Notes: generated by a model not told the origin, from the sequence alone. DNA of 29,899 bases from Bacteroidetes bacterium CG2_30_32_10 (GCA_001872995.1 MNXO01000135.1:1-29899), one strand, 5' to 3'. Counted from the stretch's first letter, positions 1 to 8,701 are shown. Made by a program: numbers and translations.

Positions 1-1
1 C

Positions 2-964
2 GATGCGAGAAAGAATAAATTAAATATAGATTGGCAAAATACCAATATCGTCAAACCTACATTTATAGGCAAAAAAATATTGTTTAATTATTCGATTGCA
101 GAAATAAGTAAGTATATTGACTGGACTTTTTTCTTTCATGCTTGGCGATTAAGTGGCAAATATCCTGCCATTTTGGAAGACCCAATGAAAGGGGAAGAAG
201 CAAAAAAACTATTTGATGATGCACAGGTATTACTTAAAAATATTATAGATAAACGTTTACTTCAAGCAAATGGCGTTTTTGCTTTTTATCCAGCAAATGC
301 TGTAGGTGATGATGTGGAAATATTCGATAATGAAGCAAGAACAAATGTTATTTCTATATTTCATTTCTTACGCAACCAAGAACAAAAGGATCCTAATATT
401 CCTAATTTGTGTTTGGCTGATTTTATTTGTCCTAAAGACACAAACACGAATGATTATATCGGAACTTTTGCTGTTACAGCGGGTATAGGTATTGAAAAAC
501 TTGTCAAACATTATGAAGATAAAAACGATGATTACAATGCTATAATGTCCAAACTTTTAGCAGACAGATTAGCGGAAGCCTTTGCCGAACTGCTTCATTA
601 CAAAGTTAGAACTGAGTATTGGGGATATGCTAAAGAAGAAAAATTTGATATTACTCAAATTCTTGGCGAATCATACAATGGAATAAGACCAGCAGCAGGT
701 TATCCAGCTTGTCCAGACCATACTGAAAAGCAAACTATTTTCAATTTGCTAGATGCAGAAAAAAATGCGTCTATTAAACTAACTGAAACCTTTGCGATGT
801 TTCCTGCAGCTTCGGTTAGTGGATGGTATTTTGCCAATCAGCAAGCAAAGTATTTTAATTTAGGAAAAGTTTCTAAAGACCAAGTTGCTGAATACGCTAA
901 ACGAAAAAATATCTCCTTTGAAGAGGCTGAAAAATGGCTAAATATCAATTTAAATTACAAGTAA
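2..964 (+). CDS. metH: Cobalamin-dependent methionine synthase, C-terminal part (5' end outside window)
   Basis: MetH transfers a methyl group from methyl-tetrahydrofolate to homocysteine via cobalamin, in the cytoplasm. The frame is open from the left edge, and the 320 visible codons correspond to the C-terminal activation domain, which binds S-adenosylmethionine to reactivate oxidised cobalamin. Seen: YIDWTFFFHAW near the start, the GVFAFYPANAVGDDVEIF and ADRLAEAFAE segments, the AdoMet-binding motif RPAAGYPACPDHTEK from about residue 229 of the fragment, and ASVSGWYF near the end. These align closely with E. coli MetH from memory. Homocysteine-, folate- and B12-binding domains are not visible. 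An internal TTG at position 80 is not the start, because homology continues upstream of it. metF follows 27 bp later, so the two probably form a transcription unit. Confidence 0.95.
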   Translation, partial: DARKNKLNIDWQNTNIVKPTFIGKKILFNYSIAEISKYIDWTFFFHAWRLSGKYPAILEDPMKGEEAKKLFDDAQVLLKNIIDKRLLQANGVFAFYPANAVGDDVEIFDNEARTNVISIFHFLRNQEQKDPNIPNLCLADFICPKDTNTNDYIGTFAVTAGIGIEKLVKHYEDKNDDYNAIMSKLLADRLAEAFAELLHYKVRTEYWGYAKEEKFDITQILGESYNGIRPAAGYPACPDHTEKQTIFNLLDAEKNASIKLTETFAMFPAASVSGWYFANQQAKYFNLGKVSKDQVAEYAKRKNISFEEAEKWLNINLNYK

Positions 965-991
965 AACCAACTAAATTTATTATTAATAATT

Positions 992-1948
992 ATGAAAGTA
1001 ATTGACATCATAAACAATTCAAAAAAAACACTCTTTTCATTTGAACTTTTACCACCATTGAAAGGTAATAGCATTGTACCAATTTATAAAGCCATTGACC
1101 CACTTATGCAGTTCAGTCCTTCGCATATCAATATTACTTATCACCAAGAAGAAGTAGTATATAAAAAACTTAAAAATGGCTTATTAGAAAAAAAAACAGT
1201 TAGAAAAAGACCTGGAACAGTTGCTATTTCTGCTGCTATTAAATATAAATATCCCAATGTAGAAGTGGTACCACATATTATTTGTGGTGGTTTTACAAAA
1301 GAAGAGACAGAATATGCATTAATAGATTTTCATTTTCTTGGAATCGACAATATTTTGGTTTTACGCGGCGACCCACCCAAAACAAGCCGCACTTTTATTA
1401 CTGAAAAAAATGGTCATTCGCATGCTTCTGAACTTATATCGCAGATTATTGATATGAATCAAGGAAAATACTTAGACAATGAATTAGAAAATTCAACTTC
1501 AACTGATTTTTGTATTGGTGTTGCTGGGTATCCCGAAAAACATATTGAAGCTCCCAATTTAAAATCGGACTTACGGTACTTAAAAGAAAAGATCAATAAT
1601 GGTGCTGAATACATTGTTACACAGATGTTTTTTGACAATCAAAAATATTTCGACTTTGTTAAATTGTGCAGAGAAGAAGGCATAAATGTTCCAATTATTC
1701 CAGGTATTAAGCCAATAACAACGCTTAATGATATTAAGTTGCTTCCACAGATTTTTAATATTGATATTCCCGAAGATTTAGAAAAAGAAATTAAGAAATG
1801 TAGCAGCAATGAACAAGCATTTCAGGTTGGTATTGAATGGGGCATTAAACAATCGAAAGAATTAGTTAAATTTGGAGTGCCAGCATTGCATTATTTTACG
1901 ATTGGCATTTCGGAAAACATTAAAAAAATAGCTGAAACAATATTTTAA
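992..1948 (+). CDS. metF: 5,10-methylenetetrahydrofolate reductase
   Basis: MetF is an FAD enzyme that reduces 5,10-methylene-THF to 5-methyl-THF, the methyl donor used by MetH encoded just upstream. The 318-residue product has the usual length. The N-terminal FSFELLPP carries the catalytic Glu region, and VVPHIICGGFTKEE and ILVLRGDPP follow the TIM-barrel pattern of the family. YIVTQMFFDNQKYFDFV and VPIIPGIKPI are typical C-terminal MetF motifs. The start is an ATG 27 bp after the metH stop, and 30 bp separate its stop from the transaldolase. The position after metH supports one methionine/one-carbon unit. Confidence 0.95.
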   Translation: MKVIDIINNSKKTLFSFELLPPLKGNSIVPIYKAIDPLMQFSPSHINITYHQEEVVYKKLKNGLLEKKTVRKRPGTVAISAAIKYKYPNVEVVPHIICGGFTKEETEYALIDFHFLGIDNILVLRGDPPKTSRTFITEKNGHSHASELISQIIDMNQGKYLDNELENSTSTDFCIGVAGYPEKHIEAPNLKSDLRYLKEKINNGAEYIVTQMFFDNQKYFDFVKLCREEGINVPIIPGIKPITTLNDIKLLPQIFNIDIPEDLEKEIKKCSSNEQAFQVGIEWGIKQSKELVKFGVPALHYFTIGISENIKKIAETIF

Positions 1949-1978
1949 TACATAAAAACAATATTAAAACATATCAAT

Positions 1979-2632
1979 ATGAAATTTTTTATTGACACTG
2001 CCAATCTAAAGCAAATTCAAGAAGCCCAATCTTTAGGTATATTAGATGGGGTTACTACCAATCCTTCGCTAATGGCAAAAGAAGGCATCAAAGGACAAGC
2101 AAATATCATACAACATTATTTAGATATTTGTAAAACAGTTTCCGGAGATGTAAGTGCCGAAGTTATTACTACTGATTATGAAGAAATTATTAAAGAAGGG
2201 AAAAAGCTTGCTTCATTGCATCCTCATATCGTTGTTAAGGTTCCAATGATTAAAGATGGGATTAAAGCCATTAAATATTTTTCTGACCATCATATTAAAA
2301 CAAACTGTACCTTGGTATTTTCTGCAGGTCAAGCTTTGTTGGCGGCAAAAGCTGGAGCAACTTATGTTTCTCCTTTTATTGGAAGGCTCGATGATACTAG
2401 TACCGATGGAATTTCATTGATACAACAAATAGTTCATATTTATCAAAATTATGACTACCAGACTCAGGTGCTTGCTGCTTCTATTCGACATCCTATGCAT
2501 ATTATTATGTGTGCAGAAGTGGGTGCAGATGTAGTTACATGCCCTTTGGATGTTATTCTTTCTTTATTTAATCATCCATTAACCGATATTGGATTAGCAA
2601 AATTTTTAGCTGATTATAAAAAATCTCAATAA
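1979..2632 (+). CDS. tal: Small-type transaldolase (fructose-6-phosphate aldolase-like family)
   Basis: Predicted cytoplasmic class I aldolase-fold enzyme of the pentose phosphate pathway, which moves a dihydroxyacetone unit between sugar phosphates. The 217-residue length is that of the short MipB/TalC group. MKFFIDTANL and GVTTNPSL open the barrel, and the Schiff-base lysine is K87 in VVKVPM. Two residues bear on activity: where E. coli FSA has Gln59 and Tyr131, this protein has Glu61 (SAEVITT) and Phe133 (SPFIGRLDD). Those are the residues expected of true transaldolases, so I favour transaldolase over fructose-6-phosphate aldolase. It lies 30 bp after metF and 9 bp before the Mur ligase, so co-transcription is likely. 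Confidence 0.9.
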   Translation: MKFFIDTANLKQIQEAQSLGILDGVTTNPSLMAKEGIKGQANIIQHYLDICKTVSGDVSAEVITTDYEEIIKEGKKLASLHPHIVVKVPMIKDGIKAIKYFSDHHIKTNCTLVFSAGQALLAAKAGATYVSPFIGRLDDTSTDGISLIQQIVHIYQNYDYQTQVLAASIRHPMHIIMCAEVGADVVTCPLDVILSLFNHPLTDIGLAKFLADYKKSQ

Positions 2633-2641
2633 TTTAAGACG

Positions 2642-4000
2642 ATGAAGGTTCATTTTATTGCTATAGGTGGCAGTGCAATGCACAATTTAGCCATAGCTCT
2701 CTGTAAAAAAGGTTATAAAGTTTCAGGTTCTGATGATGAAATTTTTGAACCTTCTAAAAGTAGATTAGAAAATTATCATTTGCTGCCAGAAACAATTGGT
2801 TGGAACGAAAATAAAATTACTAAAGAACTTGATGCAGTAATTGTTGGTATGCATGCTCGAATTGATAATCCAGAATTGATTAAAGCTCAATCTTTAGGTC
2901 TTAACATTTATTCTTATCCTGAATACCTTTACGAACAATCAAAAGATAAAATAAGAGTAGTCATTGGTGGAAGTCATGGTAAAACCACCATTACCTCTAT
3001 GATTATTCATGTTTTAAACTATTATCATATTGATTGCGATTATATGGTAGGTGCTCAATTGGAAGGTTTTGATGTGATGGTTAAATTATCTGACAATGCA
3101 GCTATTACAGTATTAGAAGGAGATGAATACCTAACCTCACCCATCGATAGACGTCCAAAATTTCATTTATATAAACCAACTATTGCCTTACTTAGCGGAA
3201 TTGCTTGGGACCACATCAATGTTTTTCCTACTTTCGATAATTATATAGAACAATTCAAGATTTTCCTTAATTTAATCGTTAAAAGAGGCTCTTTAATTTA
3301 TTGTACTGATGATGAGAATGTAAAAACTATATGCGAAACAAATAAAAACGACATATATAAATACCCATATTCTTTACCTGCCTATACCATTGAAAATAAT
3401 ATTACAAATTTAGTATATAATAATAAAAAATACCCTTTAAAAATATTTGGAAAGCACAATTTACTAAATCTTAATGGAGCAAGATTAGTGTGTAATCTTT
3501 TAAAGATAGACGATGAGCACTTTTATGAAGCTATAACTTCTTTTAAAGGTGCATCTAAGCGATTAGAACTTGTAAAAAGCAATGAAACTGTTGCAATTTA
3601 TAAAGATTTTGCCCATGCACCTTCTAAATTGAAAGCTACAATTAATGCTGTGAAAGAGCAATATCCTCAAAGAAAATTAATTGCTTGCATCGAATTGCAT
3701 ACATTTAGCAGTTTAAATGAAAAATTTCTCCAAGAATATCACCTTTCTATGTCTGCCGCTGATACTGCCATTGTTTACTACAATCAGCATACCTTGGAGC
3801 ATAAAAAGTTGCCATATATTTCGCCCGAACAAGTTAAATCTGCTTTTGGAGGAAACAATCTTATAGTATATAATGATTCTAAGCGATTAATGGATGATTT
3901 ATGCAAGATGGATATGAAAGAAAAAAATCTTCTAATGATGAGTTCTGGCAATTTCGATGGAATTAATTTGAACGAACTTGCTGATAACATTATAAAATAG
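2642..4000 (+). CDS. mpl: Mur ligase family protein, Mpl-like (UDP-MurNAc tripeptide ligase for peptidoglycan recycling)
   Basis: Mpl attaches the recycled peptide L-Ala-gamma-D-Glu-meso-Dap to UDP-N-acetylmuramate in the cytoplasm, using ATP. The 452-residue product has the three-domain Mur ligase layout: an N-terminal Rossmann-like domain (VHFIAIGGSAMHNLA), a central ATPase with P-loop GGSHGKTT at about residues 109-116 and EGDEYLTSP, and a C-terminal domain with FKGASKRLE and KDFAHAPSK. The wording of the N-terminus (AMHNLA, GSDDEIFEPS) is that of Mpl rather than MurC. The 9-bp gap to the gene upstream suggests translational coupling. The exact substrate is inferred from family only. Confidence 0.88.
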   Translation: MKVHFIAIGGSAMHNLAIALCKKGYKVSGSDDEIFEPSKSRLENYHLLPETIGWNENKITKELDAVIVGMHARIDNPELIKAQSLGLNIYSYPEYLYEQSKDKIRVVIGGSHGKTTITSMIIHVLNYYHIDCDYMVGAQLEGFDVMVKLSDNAAITVLEGDEYLTSPIDRRPKFHLYKPTIALLSGIAWDHINVFPTFDNYIEQFKIFLNLIVKRGSLIYCTDDENVKTICETNKNDIYKYPYSLPAYTIENNITNLVYNNKKYPLKIFGKHNLLNLNGARLVCNLLKIDDEHFYEAITSFKGASKRLELVKSNETVAIYKDFAHAPSKLKATINAVKEQYPQRKLIACIELHTFSSLNEKFLQEYHLSMSAADTAIVYYNQHTLEHKKLPYISPEQVKSAFGGNNLIVYNDSKRLMDDLCKMDMKEKNLLMMSSGNFDGINLNELADNIIK

Positions 4001-4025
4001 TCATGATCATTTATTCCATTTATCG

Positions 4026-4610
4026 ATGAATTACTTAGCACATACATTTCTTTCAGGTGAAAATCCAAAATTGATTGTTGGTGGAGTAATTGCTGATGCA
4101 ATAAAGGGAAATCATCTTGATATTTATGAAAAAGATATTGCTCTTGGTATAAAACTACACAGAGCTATTGACCAATATACTGATTCAAATGATATTGTCC
4201 ATCATAGTAAAGAAAGACTATATGGTAAATATCACAAATATGCTGGTGTGATTGTAGATATGTTTTACGACCATTTTCTTGCCAAGAATTGGAATGATTA
4301 TTCAACAATTAGTCTTGAGCAAACTGCTTATAATACTTACGGATTGCTTCTAAAACATCACTCTATCCTACCTCCTAAAATAATCCGAATGCTTCCATTT
4401 ATGATTTATTATAACTGGTTTGTTTCTTATGCAGACATTAATAAATTATCCTTACATTTTCAAGGAATGGCAAAAAGAACAACCTTTGTTTCAGGGATGG
4501 AAAATGTTACCGAAGACCTCTATAACGATTATTCCTTATATGAGGAAGAATTTAAGCATTTTTTTCCTCAAGTAATTGATTTTGCTAATAAATACTTAAA
4601 AATTGAATAA
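4026..4610 (+). CDS. acpH: Acyl carrier protein phosphodiesterase (AcpH/DUF479 family)
   Basis: AcpH removes the 4'-phosphopantetheine arm from acyl carrier protein in the cytoplasm, giving apo-ACP. The 194-residue length matches the family. Recognisable parts are the N-terminal MNYLAHTFLSG, VGGVIADAIKG, the HRAIDQYTD motif at residues 45-53, DMFYDHFLAKNW at about 79-90, and an aromatic C-terminal helix region. It starts 25 bp after the mpl-like gene and is the last gene before a strong terminator, so it probably closes the transcription unit. Activity has been shown for the E. coli protein; for this homologue it is inferred. Confidence 0.85.
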   Translation: MNYLAHTFLSGENPKLIVGGVIADAIKGNHLDIYEKDIALGIKLHRAIDQYTDSNDIVHHSKERLYGKYHKYAGVIVDMFYDHFLAKNWNDYSTISLEQTAYNTYGLLLKHHSILPPKIIRMLPFMIYYNWFVSYADINKLSLHFQGMAKRTTFVSGMENVTEDLYNDYSLYEEEFKHFFPQVIDFANKYLKIE

Positions 4611-4721
4611 AGATTTCAAATCAAAGAAATTTTTAAAGAAATACAATCTTCTATACGACAATTGAAGGAAAAGCAAATAATCGTAGGGTAAAATTCATTA
4701 AATTATAAAGAAATTAGTACT

Positions 4722-4765
4722 AAAAAAAGCTGCAACAATTGAACATCAATTGTTGCAGCTTTTTT
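4722..4765. terminator. Bidirectional intrinsic terminator between acpH and tRNA-fMet
   Basis: A perfect 14-bp inverted repeat (4729-4742 with 4746-4759, starting GCTGCAACAATTGA) has a 3-nt loop. It is preceded by seven A and followed by six T, so it reads as a rho-independent terminator on both strands. On the + strand it ends the metH-acpH unit, and on the - strand it lies just after the tRNA. Confidence 0.92.
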
Positions 4766-4767
4766 AG

Positions 4768-4839
<72 letters not shown>

Positions 4840-4876
4840 ATATATATTATATTATTTAAATATTCTATTTGGAGTG

Positions 4877-4907
4877 CAAAGATATATTTTGTTTCTTTGT
4901 TATCAAA
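4877..4907 (-). promoter_or_regulatory. Bacteroidota-type promoter for tRNA-fMet
   Basis: On the - strand a -33 box TTTG (4904-4907) is followed after exactly 19 bp by the -7 box TATCTTTG (4877-4884). This is a full match to the TTTG-N19-TAnnTTTG consensus known from Bacteroides and Flavobacterium. Transcription should start near 4870, about 30 nt before the mature tRNA. Confidence 0.85.
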
Positions 4908-4931
4908 ATAAATCTTAATAAAATTCACAAA

Positions 4932-5810
4932 ATGGCTCATAAAGCAGGCTATGTTAATATAATAGGGAATCCAAATGTCGGAAAATCAACTTTAATGAAC
5001 GTTTTAGTTGGTGAAAAACTTTCTATCATTACTCCAAAAATACAAACAACCCGTCACCGAATTATCGGGATTCTAAATACAAATGATTACCAAATAGTTT
5101 TTTCTGATACACCTGGTGTTCTTGAACCTCATTATTTATTGCAAGAAGCAATGATGAAAAATGTAAGTAGTGCCCTCGAAGATGCCGATATTTTTCTGCT
5201 TATGACGGAAATAGATGCTGATTTTAGCCACGAAAAGGTATTATTAAAAATATTAGAGTCTAAAATACCCGTTTTATTGCTGATTAATAAAATTGATCAA
5301 TCAAATCAAGAGAAAGTAAACGAAAAAATTATTTTTTGGAAAAGTAAATACCCTTCTTTTGAAGTGATTGCCATTTCTGCATTAGAAAAATTTAATGTAG
5401 AAGCTATATTAAACAAAATAATTGAATTGCTTCCAGAATCAGAACCATACTTCCCGAAAGACGAACTAACTGATAAGCCCGAACGCTTTTTTGTTTCCGA
5501 AATTATACGTGAAAAAATATTACGCTTTTACCAAAAAGAAATACCTTATAGCGTTGAAATAGAAGTAGAAACGTTTAAAGAAGAAGAAACAATTATCAAA
5601 ATAAGAGCTATAATCTATGTTGCAAGAGATTCTCAAAAAGGAATCATTATTGGACATCAAGGAGCTGCCCTTAAAAAAGTTGGAACAGAAGCCCGTAAAG
5701 ACCTTGAACGTTTTTTTCAAAAACAAGTATTCATTGAATTATATGTTAAAGTGAATCCAGATTGGAGAGATAATGAAACCCAATTAAAACGTTTTGGCTA
5801 TATTCAATAA
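4932..5810 (+). CDS. era: GTPase Era (16S rRNA maturation / 30S assembly)
   Basis: Era is an essential GTPase that binds the 3' end of 16S rRNA during 30S subunit assembly. The 292-residue product shows the complete set: G1 GNPNVGKS (residues 12-19), the TTRHRI switch region, DTPG (59-62), NKID (119-122) and an ISAL G5 loop. These are followed by a KH RNA-binding domain containing GIIIGHQGAALKK and the Era-typical ending WRDNETQLKRFGY. I chose the ATG at 4932 because MAHKAGYVNIIG is the usual Era N-terminus. A TTG at 4869 would add 21 unrelated residues and run into the tRNA promoter region. era is divergent from the tRNA and converges on the next gene. Confidence 0.96.
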   Translation: MAHKAGYVNIIGNPNVGKSTLMNVLVGEKLSIITPKIQTTRHRIIGILNTNDYQIVFSDTPGVLEPHYLLQEAMMKNVSSALEDADIFLLMTEIDADFSHEKVLLKILESKIPVLLLINKIDQSNQEKVNEKIIFWKSKYPSFEVIAISALEKFNVEAILNKIIELLPESEPYFPKDELTDKPERFFVSEIIREKILRFYQKEIPYSVEIEVETFKEEETIIKIRAIIYVARDSQKGIIIGHQGAALKKVGTEARKDLERFFQKQVFIELYVKVNPDWRDNETQLKRFGYIQ

Positions 5811-5871
5811 GATAAATTCGACAAACTTATTAGTTTTCATGCGTTAAGAAAAAATGTCGACTAATGCGAAA

Positions 5872-6624
5872 TTAAATCCATCCTTTTATCCAATAAAAAA
5901 ATATGGCACCATACTCTCTGGCAACGATAATTTCGTATTTAAGATGGTTCCAAAACTGATAACGAAGGGTAATGCTATTTCCAACGTCAGGAATCATTGA
6001 TGTTCTTCCCCCTAGCTTTTTATCATCGAATGTAATATTTGCTGAAATGGAGTTTTCAAAAGTTGGAAACCCACCAACAATTCTAAAACCAGCTTTTCTA
6101 AAAGTTAAAACAGCTCTATAAGTATGTTCAGGTGAGGTAACTAAAACGATGGAGCTATCTTTTATTATACTGTTCAATAAGTATGAAATATTTAATGCTT
6201 GAGAGCGAGTATTTGTGCCTTTATTTTCATATATAATTCTATCTTCGCTTATATTTCGTAATATAAGTTCATCTTTTATCATTGCAGCATCATCATTTTT
6301 TTGACTTTCCGAAGAAGGCATTGCAATAATTATTTTAGCTGTAGGAAATTGATTCGCAAGTTGTGCGGTATAATATGTTCTAATTAATCCAGATTCACTT
6401 GGCATTCCGCTTCCACTTAATAATACAATATAAGCAGGCTTTTTAAGAATTGAACTGTTGGTCGTCCCAAGCCAATAATACAACCAAAAAGGTAAGGTTG
6501 TAAAGCTTAATATTACCACCAATAAAGAAAAACTTCCAAATGAGATGAAAGAAATTTTTAAAAATTTAATTGTAATTTTAATAAAACGTTTAAAAAATCC
6601 TTTATTCCAGAAATTAAATTTCAT
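5872..6624 (-). CDS. DUF218 (YdcF/SanA/ElyC-like) membrane protein
   Basis: The 250-residue product has a lysine-rich N-terminus, one hydrophobic segment (roughly residues 20-55, with SFSLLVVILSFTTLPFWLYY) and a soluble domain of the DUF218 family. Family signs are YIVLLSGSGM, GLIRTYYTAQLA, AKIIIAMPSS, RIIYENKGTNTRSQA and IVLVTSPEHTYRAVLTFRKA. Relatives in E. coli act at the envelope; the biochemical role here is unknown. I prefer the ATG at 6624, because a TTG at 6663 overlaps the poly-T of the upstream terminator. It lies 71 bp after the universal stress gene on the same strand, but that terminator separates them, and no clear promoter of its own is visible. Confidence 0.8.
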   Translation of the reverse strand: MKFNFWNKGFFKRFIKITIKFLKISFISFGSFSLLVVILSFTTLPFWLYYWLGTTNSSILKKPAYIVLLSGSGMPSESGLIRTYYTAQLANQFPTAKIIIAMPSSESQKNDDAAMIKDELILRNISEDRIIYENKGTNTRSQALNISYLLNSIIKDSSIVLVTSPEHTYRAVLTFRKAGFRIVGGFPTFENSISANITFDDKKLGGRTSMIPDVGNSITLRYQFWNHLKYEIIVAREYGAIFFYWIKGWI

Positions 6625-6661
6625 ATTTTTAAATAAACTGCTATTTGCAAAGCAACGCTTC

Positions 6662-6687
6662 AAAAAAAAAAGCGGTTAAAACCGCTT
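6662..6687 (-). terminator. Intrinsic terminator after the universal stress protein gene
   Basis: An 8-bp stem (AAGCGGTT at 6670-6677 paired with AACCGCTT at 6680-6687) is followed on the - strand by a run of T opposite the A tract 6662-6669. It starts 9 bp after the stop codon of the gene at 6696-7514. Confidence 0.85.
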
Positions 6688-6695
6688 AAATAAAA

Positions 6696-7514
6696 TTAAA
6701 GGTTAACACACATTACTGGTATCAAGTAAGGATTAAATATTAAGCTTTCTTCATAAGCCTGTATATAATTTTCTGGGTCTGGATCGTTCATAATGATAAT
6801 CATATCCGCCTTAATAGAATCTGAATATTTTAACAATTGTTCGCCAAAATTTCCATCTTTTACTGCTTCCTTTTCAATAAATTCTATATTGTTTTTCTCA
6901 AATTCAGGCTTAACAAACTTATTAATCAATGTTTTCATTTTAATTTGAGCAACACCAGATGGCTCATAAAGTTTAAAAATATGAACTTTTGCACCGAAAG
7001 CTTTAGCAAAAAGTCTTGCCCATACAATTTTAGGTCCAACCTTTGTAGTAGTGCTTACAGGAAATATAATGTTTTTCATTGCTCCTGAATAATCTACTCC
7101 TTTTTGAATAACAATATTAGGGCATTTTGTTTTTGAAACCAGCTTAAAAGCATCTGCTCCAGTAAAAAAATTGAAAAGATTTGTTGATTTACCTGGTGTT
7201 CCAAATAATAATAAACCAATATTTAATTCTTTTACAGTTTCTGCCAAAGTTGCAAACAAACTACCTTTTTTAATAACATAATTAACATCAATGTTATATT
7301 TATTTTTAACCTCAGTTGCAAGGTTTTTCAACTTTACTAAAGCACCTTCTTCCCCAATATTTTCTTTTTTCAGTTTAGAAATTGAATCTTTGGTAAGAAT
7401 ATGGGCAAGTGTAACTTTAAAATTTATTATTTTTGCTATTGATGCTCCATAATCAACGGCTTTTAAAGTAACATCTGAAAAATCGGTAGGAATGAGTAGT
7501 ATATTTTCTGGCAT
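6696..7514 (-). CDS. Universal stress protein with two UspA domains
   Basis: The 272-residue product is a tandem of two Usp folds, a common Bacteroidota form. Domain 1 (about 1-140) begins NILLIPTDFSDVTLKAVDYG and contains LNIGLLLFGTPGKS near its end, where single-domain Usp proteins carry an ATP-binding GxxG(9)G(S/T) motif. Domain 2 (about 147-272) begins KNIIFPVSTTTKV, is more divergent, and ends IPVMCVNL. These proteins are usually cytoplasmic and induced by stress or starvation; the ligand is not predictable here. A promoter fits upstream on the same strand and a terminator follows, so this is probably a single-gene transcript. Confidence 0.88.
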   Translation of the reverse strand: MPENILLIPTDFSDVTLKAVDYGASIAKIINFKVTLAHILTKDSISKLKKENIGEEGALVKLKNLATEVKNKYNIDVNYVIKKGSLFATLAETVKELNIGLLLFGTPGKSTNLFNFFTGADAFKLVSKTKCPNIVIQKGVDYSGAMKNIIFPVSTTTKVGPKIVWARLFAKAFGAKVHIFKLYEPSGVAQIKMKTLINKFVKPEFEKNNIEFIEKEAVKDGNFGEQLLKYSDSIKADMIIIMNDPDPENYIQAYEESLIFNPYLIPVMCVNL

Positions 7515-7543
7515 ATATAAATGTTTAAATTAGTTTTTTATTA

Positions 7544-7574
7544 CAAAAATAGTATATTTTTTATAACATACAAG
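7544..7574 (-). promoter_or_regulatory. Probable promoter of the universal stress protein gene
   Basis: On the - strand the -7 box TATTTTTG (7544-7551) fully fits TAnnTTTG. CTTG (7571-7574), one mismatch from TTTG, sits at the ideal 19-bp spacing. The start codon is about 30 bp downstream. Confidence 0.6.
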
Positions 7575-7636
7575 AAAAATATTTACAGATAATTTTTATT
7601 GTAATTATTAAATCTACCGTTATTCCTCATTTTGTG

Positions 7637-7644
7637 TATCTTTG
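7637..7644 (+). promoter_or_regulatory. Possible -7 box upstream of the alpha/beta hydrolase
   Basis: TATCTTTG matches TAnnTTTG, but no TTTG lies at the right distance upstream, and the start codon is about 100 bp away. It shares the 234-bp divergent intergenic region with the universal stress promoter. Confidence 0.35.
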
Positions 7645-7748
7645 ATAAATTTTAAGTCTCACAAAATAGTTTTTAAATAGTTTTTTTATTCTTACATATA
7701 TAGAAAGATTTTTGTAAGTATATGGATAGCTATTGAAATTTATATCAA

Positions 7749-8681
7749 ATGATTAAAAAAATATTTACTTTTCAAGATAAATCATCTCAAAACATATATG
7801 CCTATAAATGGTTCAATAAGTTAAATGATGCACCTAATGCTATCGTCATAATTATTCACGGTATGGCTGAACATGCTCAACGATACGAGCCTTTTGCAAA
7901 GTCGCTGGTTGATGCAGGATATATTGTATATGCCAATGACCATAGAGGACATGGCAAAACTGCGGTAAATGCTATCAATACAGGATATTTTGCAGATAAC
8001 AAAGGATGGGAACTTGTTTTAGACAATATTGAACAACTCAAAACTATTGCCATAAAAGAAAATCCAAATATTCCATTGTTTGTTTTTGGACATAGTATGG
8101 GGTCGTTGCTTTTAAGAAATATTATATTTAAATATCCTAATAATATCAATGGAATTATTCTATCTGGAACTTCTTATACACCGTCTATATTAATAAATTT
8201 TGGAAAAACATTAGCTAAATTACAAATTTTGTTCAAAGGGAAAAAATACAGAAGTAAATTACTTGATAAACTTTCATTTGGAAGCTTTAATAAAAAATTT
8301 AAGCCTGTTAAAACACCTTTCGATTGGTTAAGCACAGATGCTTCAGAAGTGGGAAAATATATAAAAGACGATTATTGCGGTTTTGTTTGTACTACTCAAT
8401 TTTTTTACGATTTGTTTTGTGGAATACAACATATACAAAAGCAATCGAATATCAATCAAATTCCAAAGCAATTGCCTATTTTCATTATTTGCGGCTCAGA
8501 GGATGCCGTTGGCAACTTTACAAAAGGCACTAAAAAAGTGAAAGACCAGCTTACTAATGCTGGGATATCAAATATTAAACTTCATATATATGAAGGATTT
8601 CGGCACGAACTCACCAATGAAATTAATAAAAGCATTGTTTATAAAGATATTATTGAGTGGATAAATCAAATAAATCAATAA
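7749..8681 (+). CDS. Alpha/beta hydrolase, monoacylglycerol lipase / lysophospholipase type
   Basis: The 310-residue product belongs to the serine hydrolases of the Hydrolase_4 (monoglyceride lipase) group, which cleave acyl esters such as monoacylglycerols. Seen: the oxyanion region IIIHGMAEHAQRYEPFA, the cap-proximal YANDHRGHGKT, the nucleophile elbow GHSMGS with Ser116, the acid Asp252 in ICGSEDAVG, and His286 in GFRHELTNE. There is no signal peptide, so it is probably cytoplasmic. The gene stands alone between a divergent and a convergent neighbour. The natural substrate cannot be read from sequence, and broader esterase activity is possible. Confidence 0.88.
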   Translation: MIKKIFTFQDKSSQNIYAYKWFNKLNDAPNAIVIIIHGMAEHAQRYEPFAKSLVDAGYIVYANDHRGHGKTAVNAINTGYFADNKGWELVLDNIEQLKTIAIKENPNIPLFVFGHSMGSLLLRNIIFKYPNNINGIILSGTSYTPSILINFGKTLAKLQILFKGKKYRSKLLDKLSFGSFNKKFKPVKTPFDWLSTDASEVGKYIKDDYCGFVCTTQFFYDLFCGIQHIQKQSNINQIPKQLPIFIICGSEDAVGNFTKGTKKVKDQLTNAGISNIKLHIYEGFRHELTNEINKSIVYKDIIEWINQINQ

Positions 8682-8701
8682 TATTAAAGGAATTATTAAA
8701 A

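Noticed and set aside
80..964. TTG at position 80 as the start of a short MetH-domain gene
   Set aside because: The frame and MetH similarity continue upstream to the window edge, so this is an internal codon of a truncated gene.
4869..4931. N-terminal extension of Era from a TTG at 4869
   Set aside because: The added residues do not resemble Era, and they overlap the promoter of the divergent tRNA. ATG 4932 gives the normal N-terminus.
5811..5871. Inverted words CGACA/TGTCG and ATTAGT/ACTAAT between the convergent era and DUF218 genes
   Set aside because: The arms are 5-6 bp with irregular spacing and no T run, so no convincing terminator can be called.
6625..6663. TTG start at 6663 for the DUF218 protein
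   Set aside because: It falls in the T tract of the upstream terminator, and ATG 6624 gives a normal basic N-terminus before the membrane segment.
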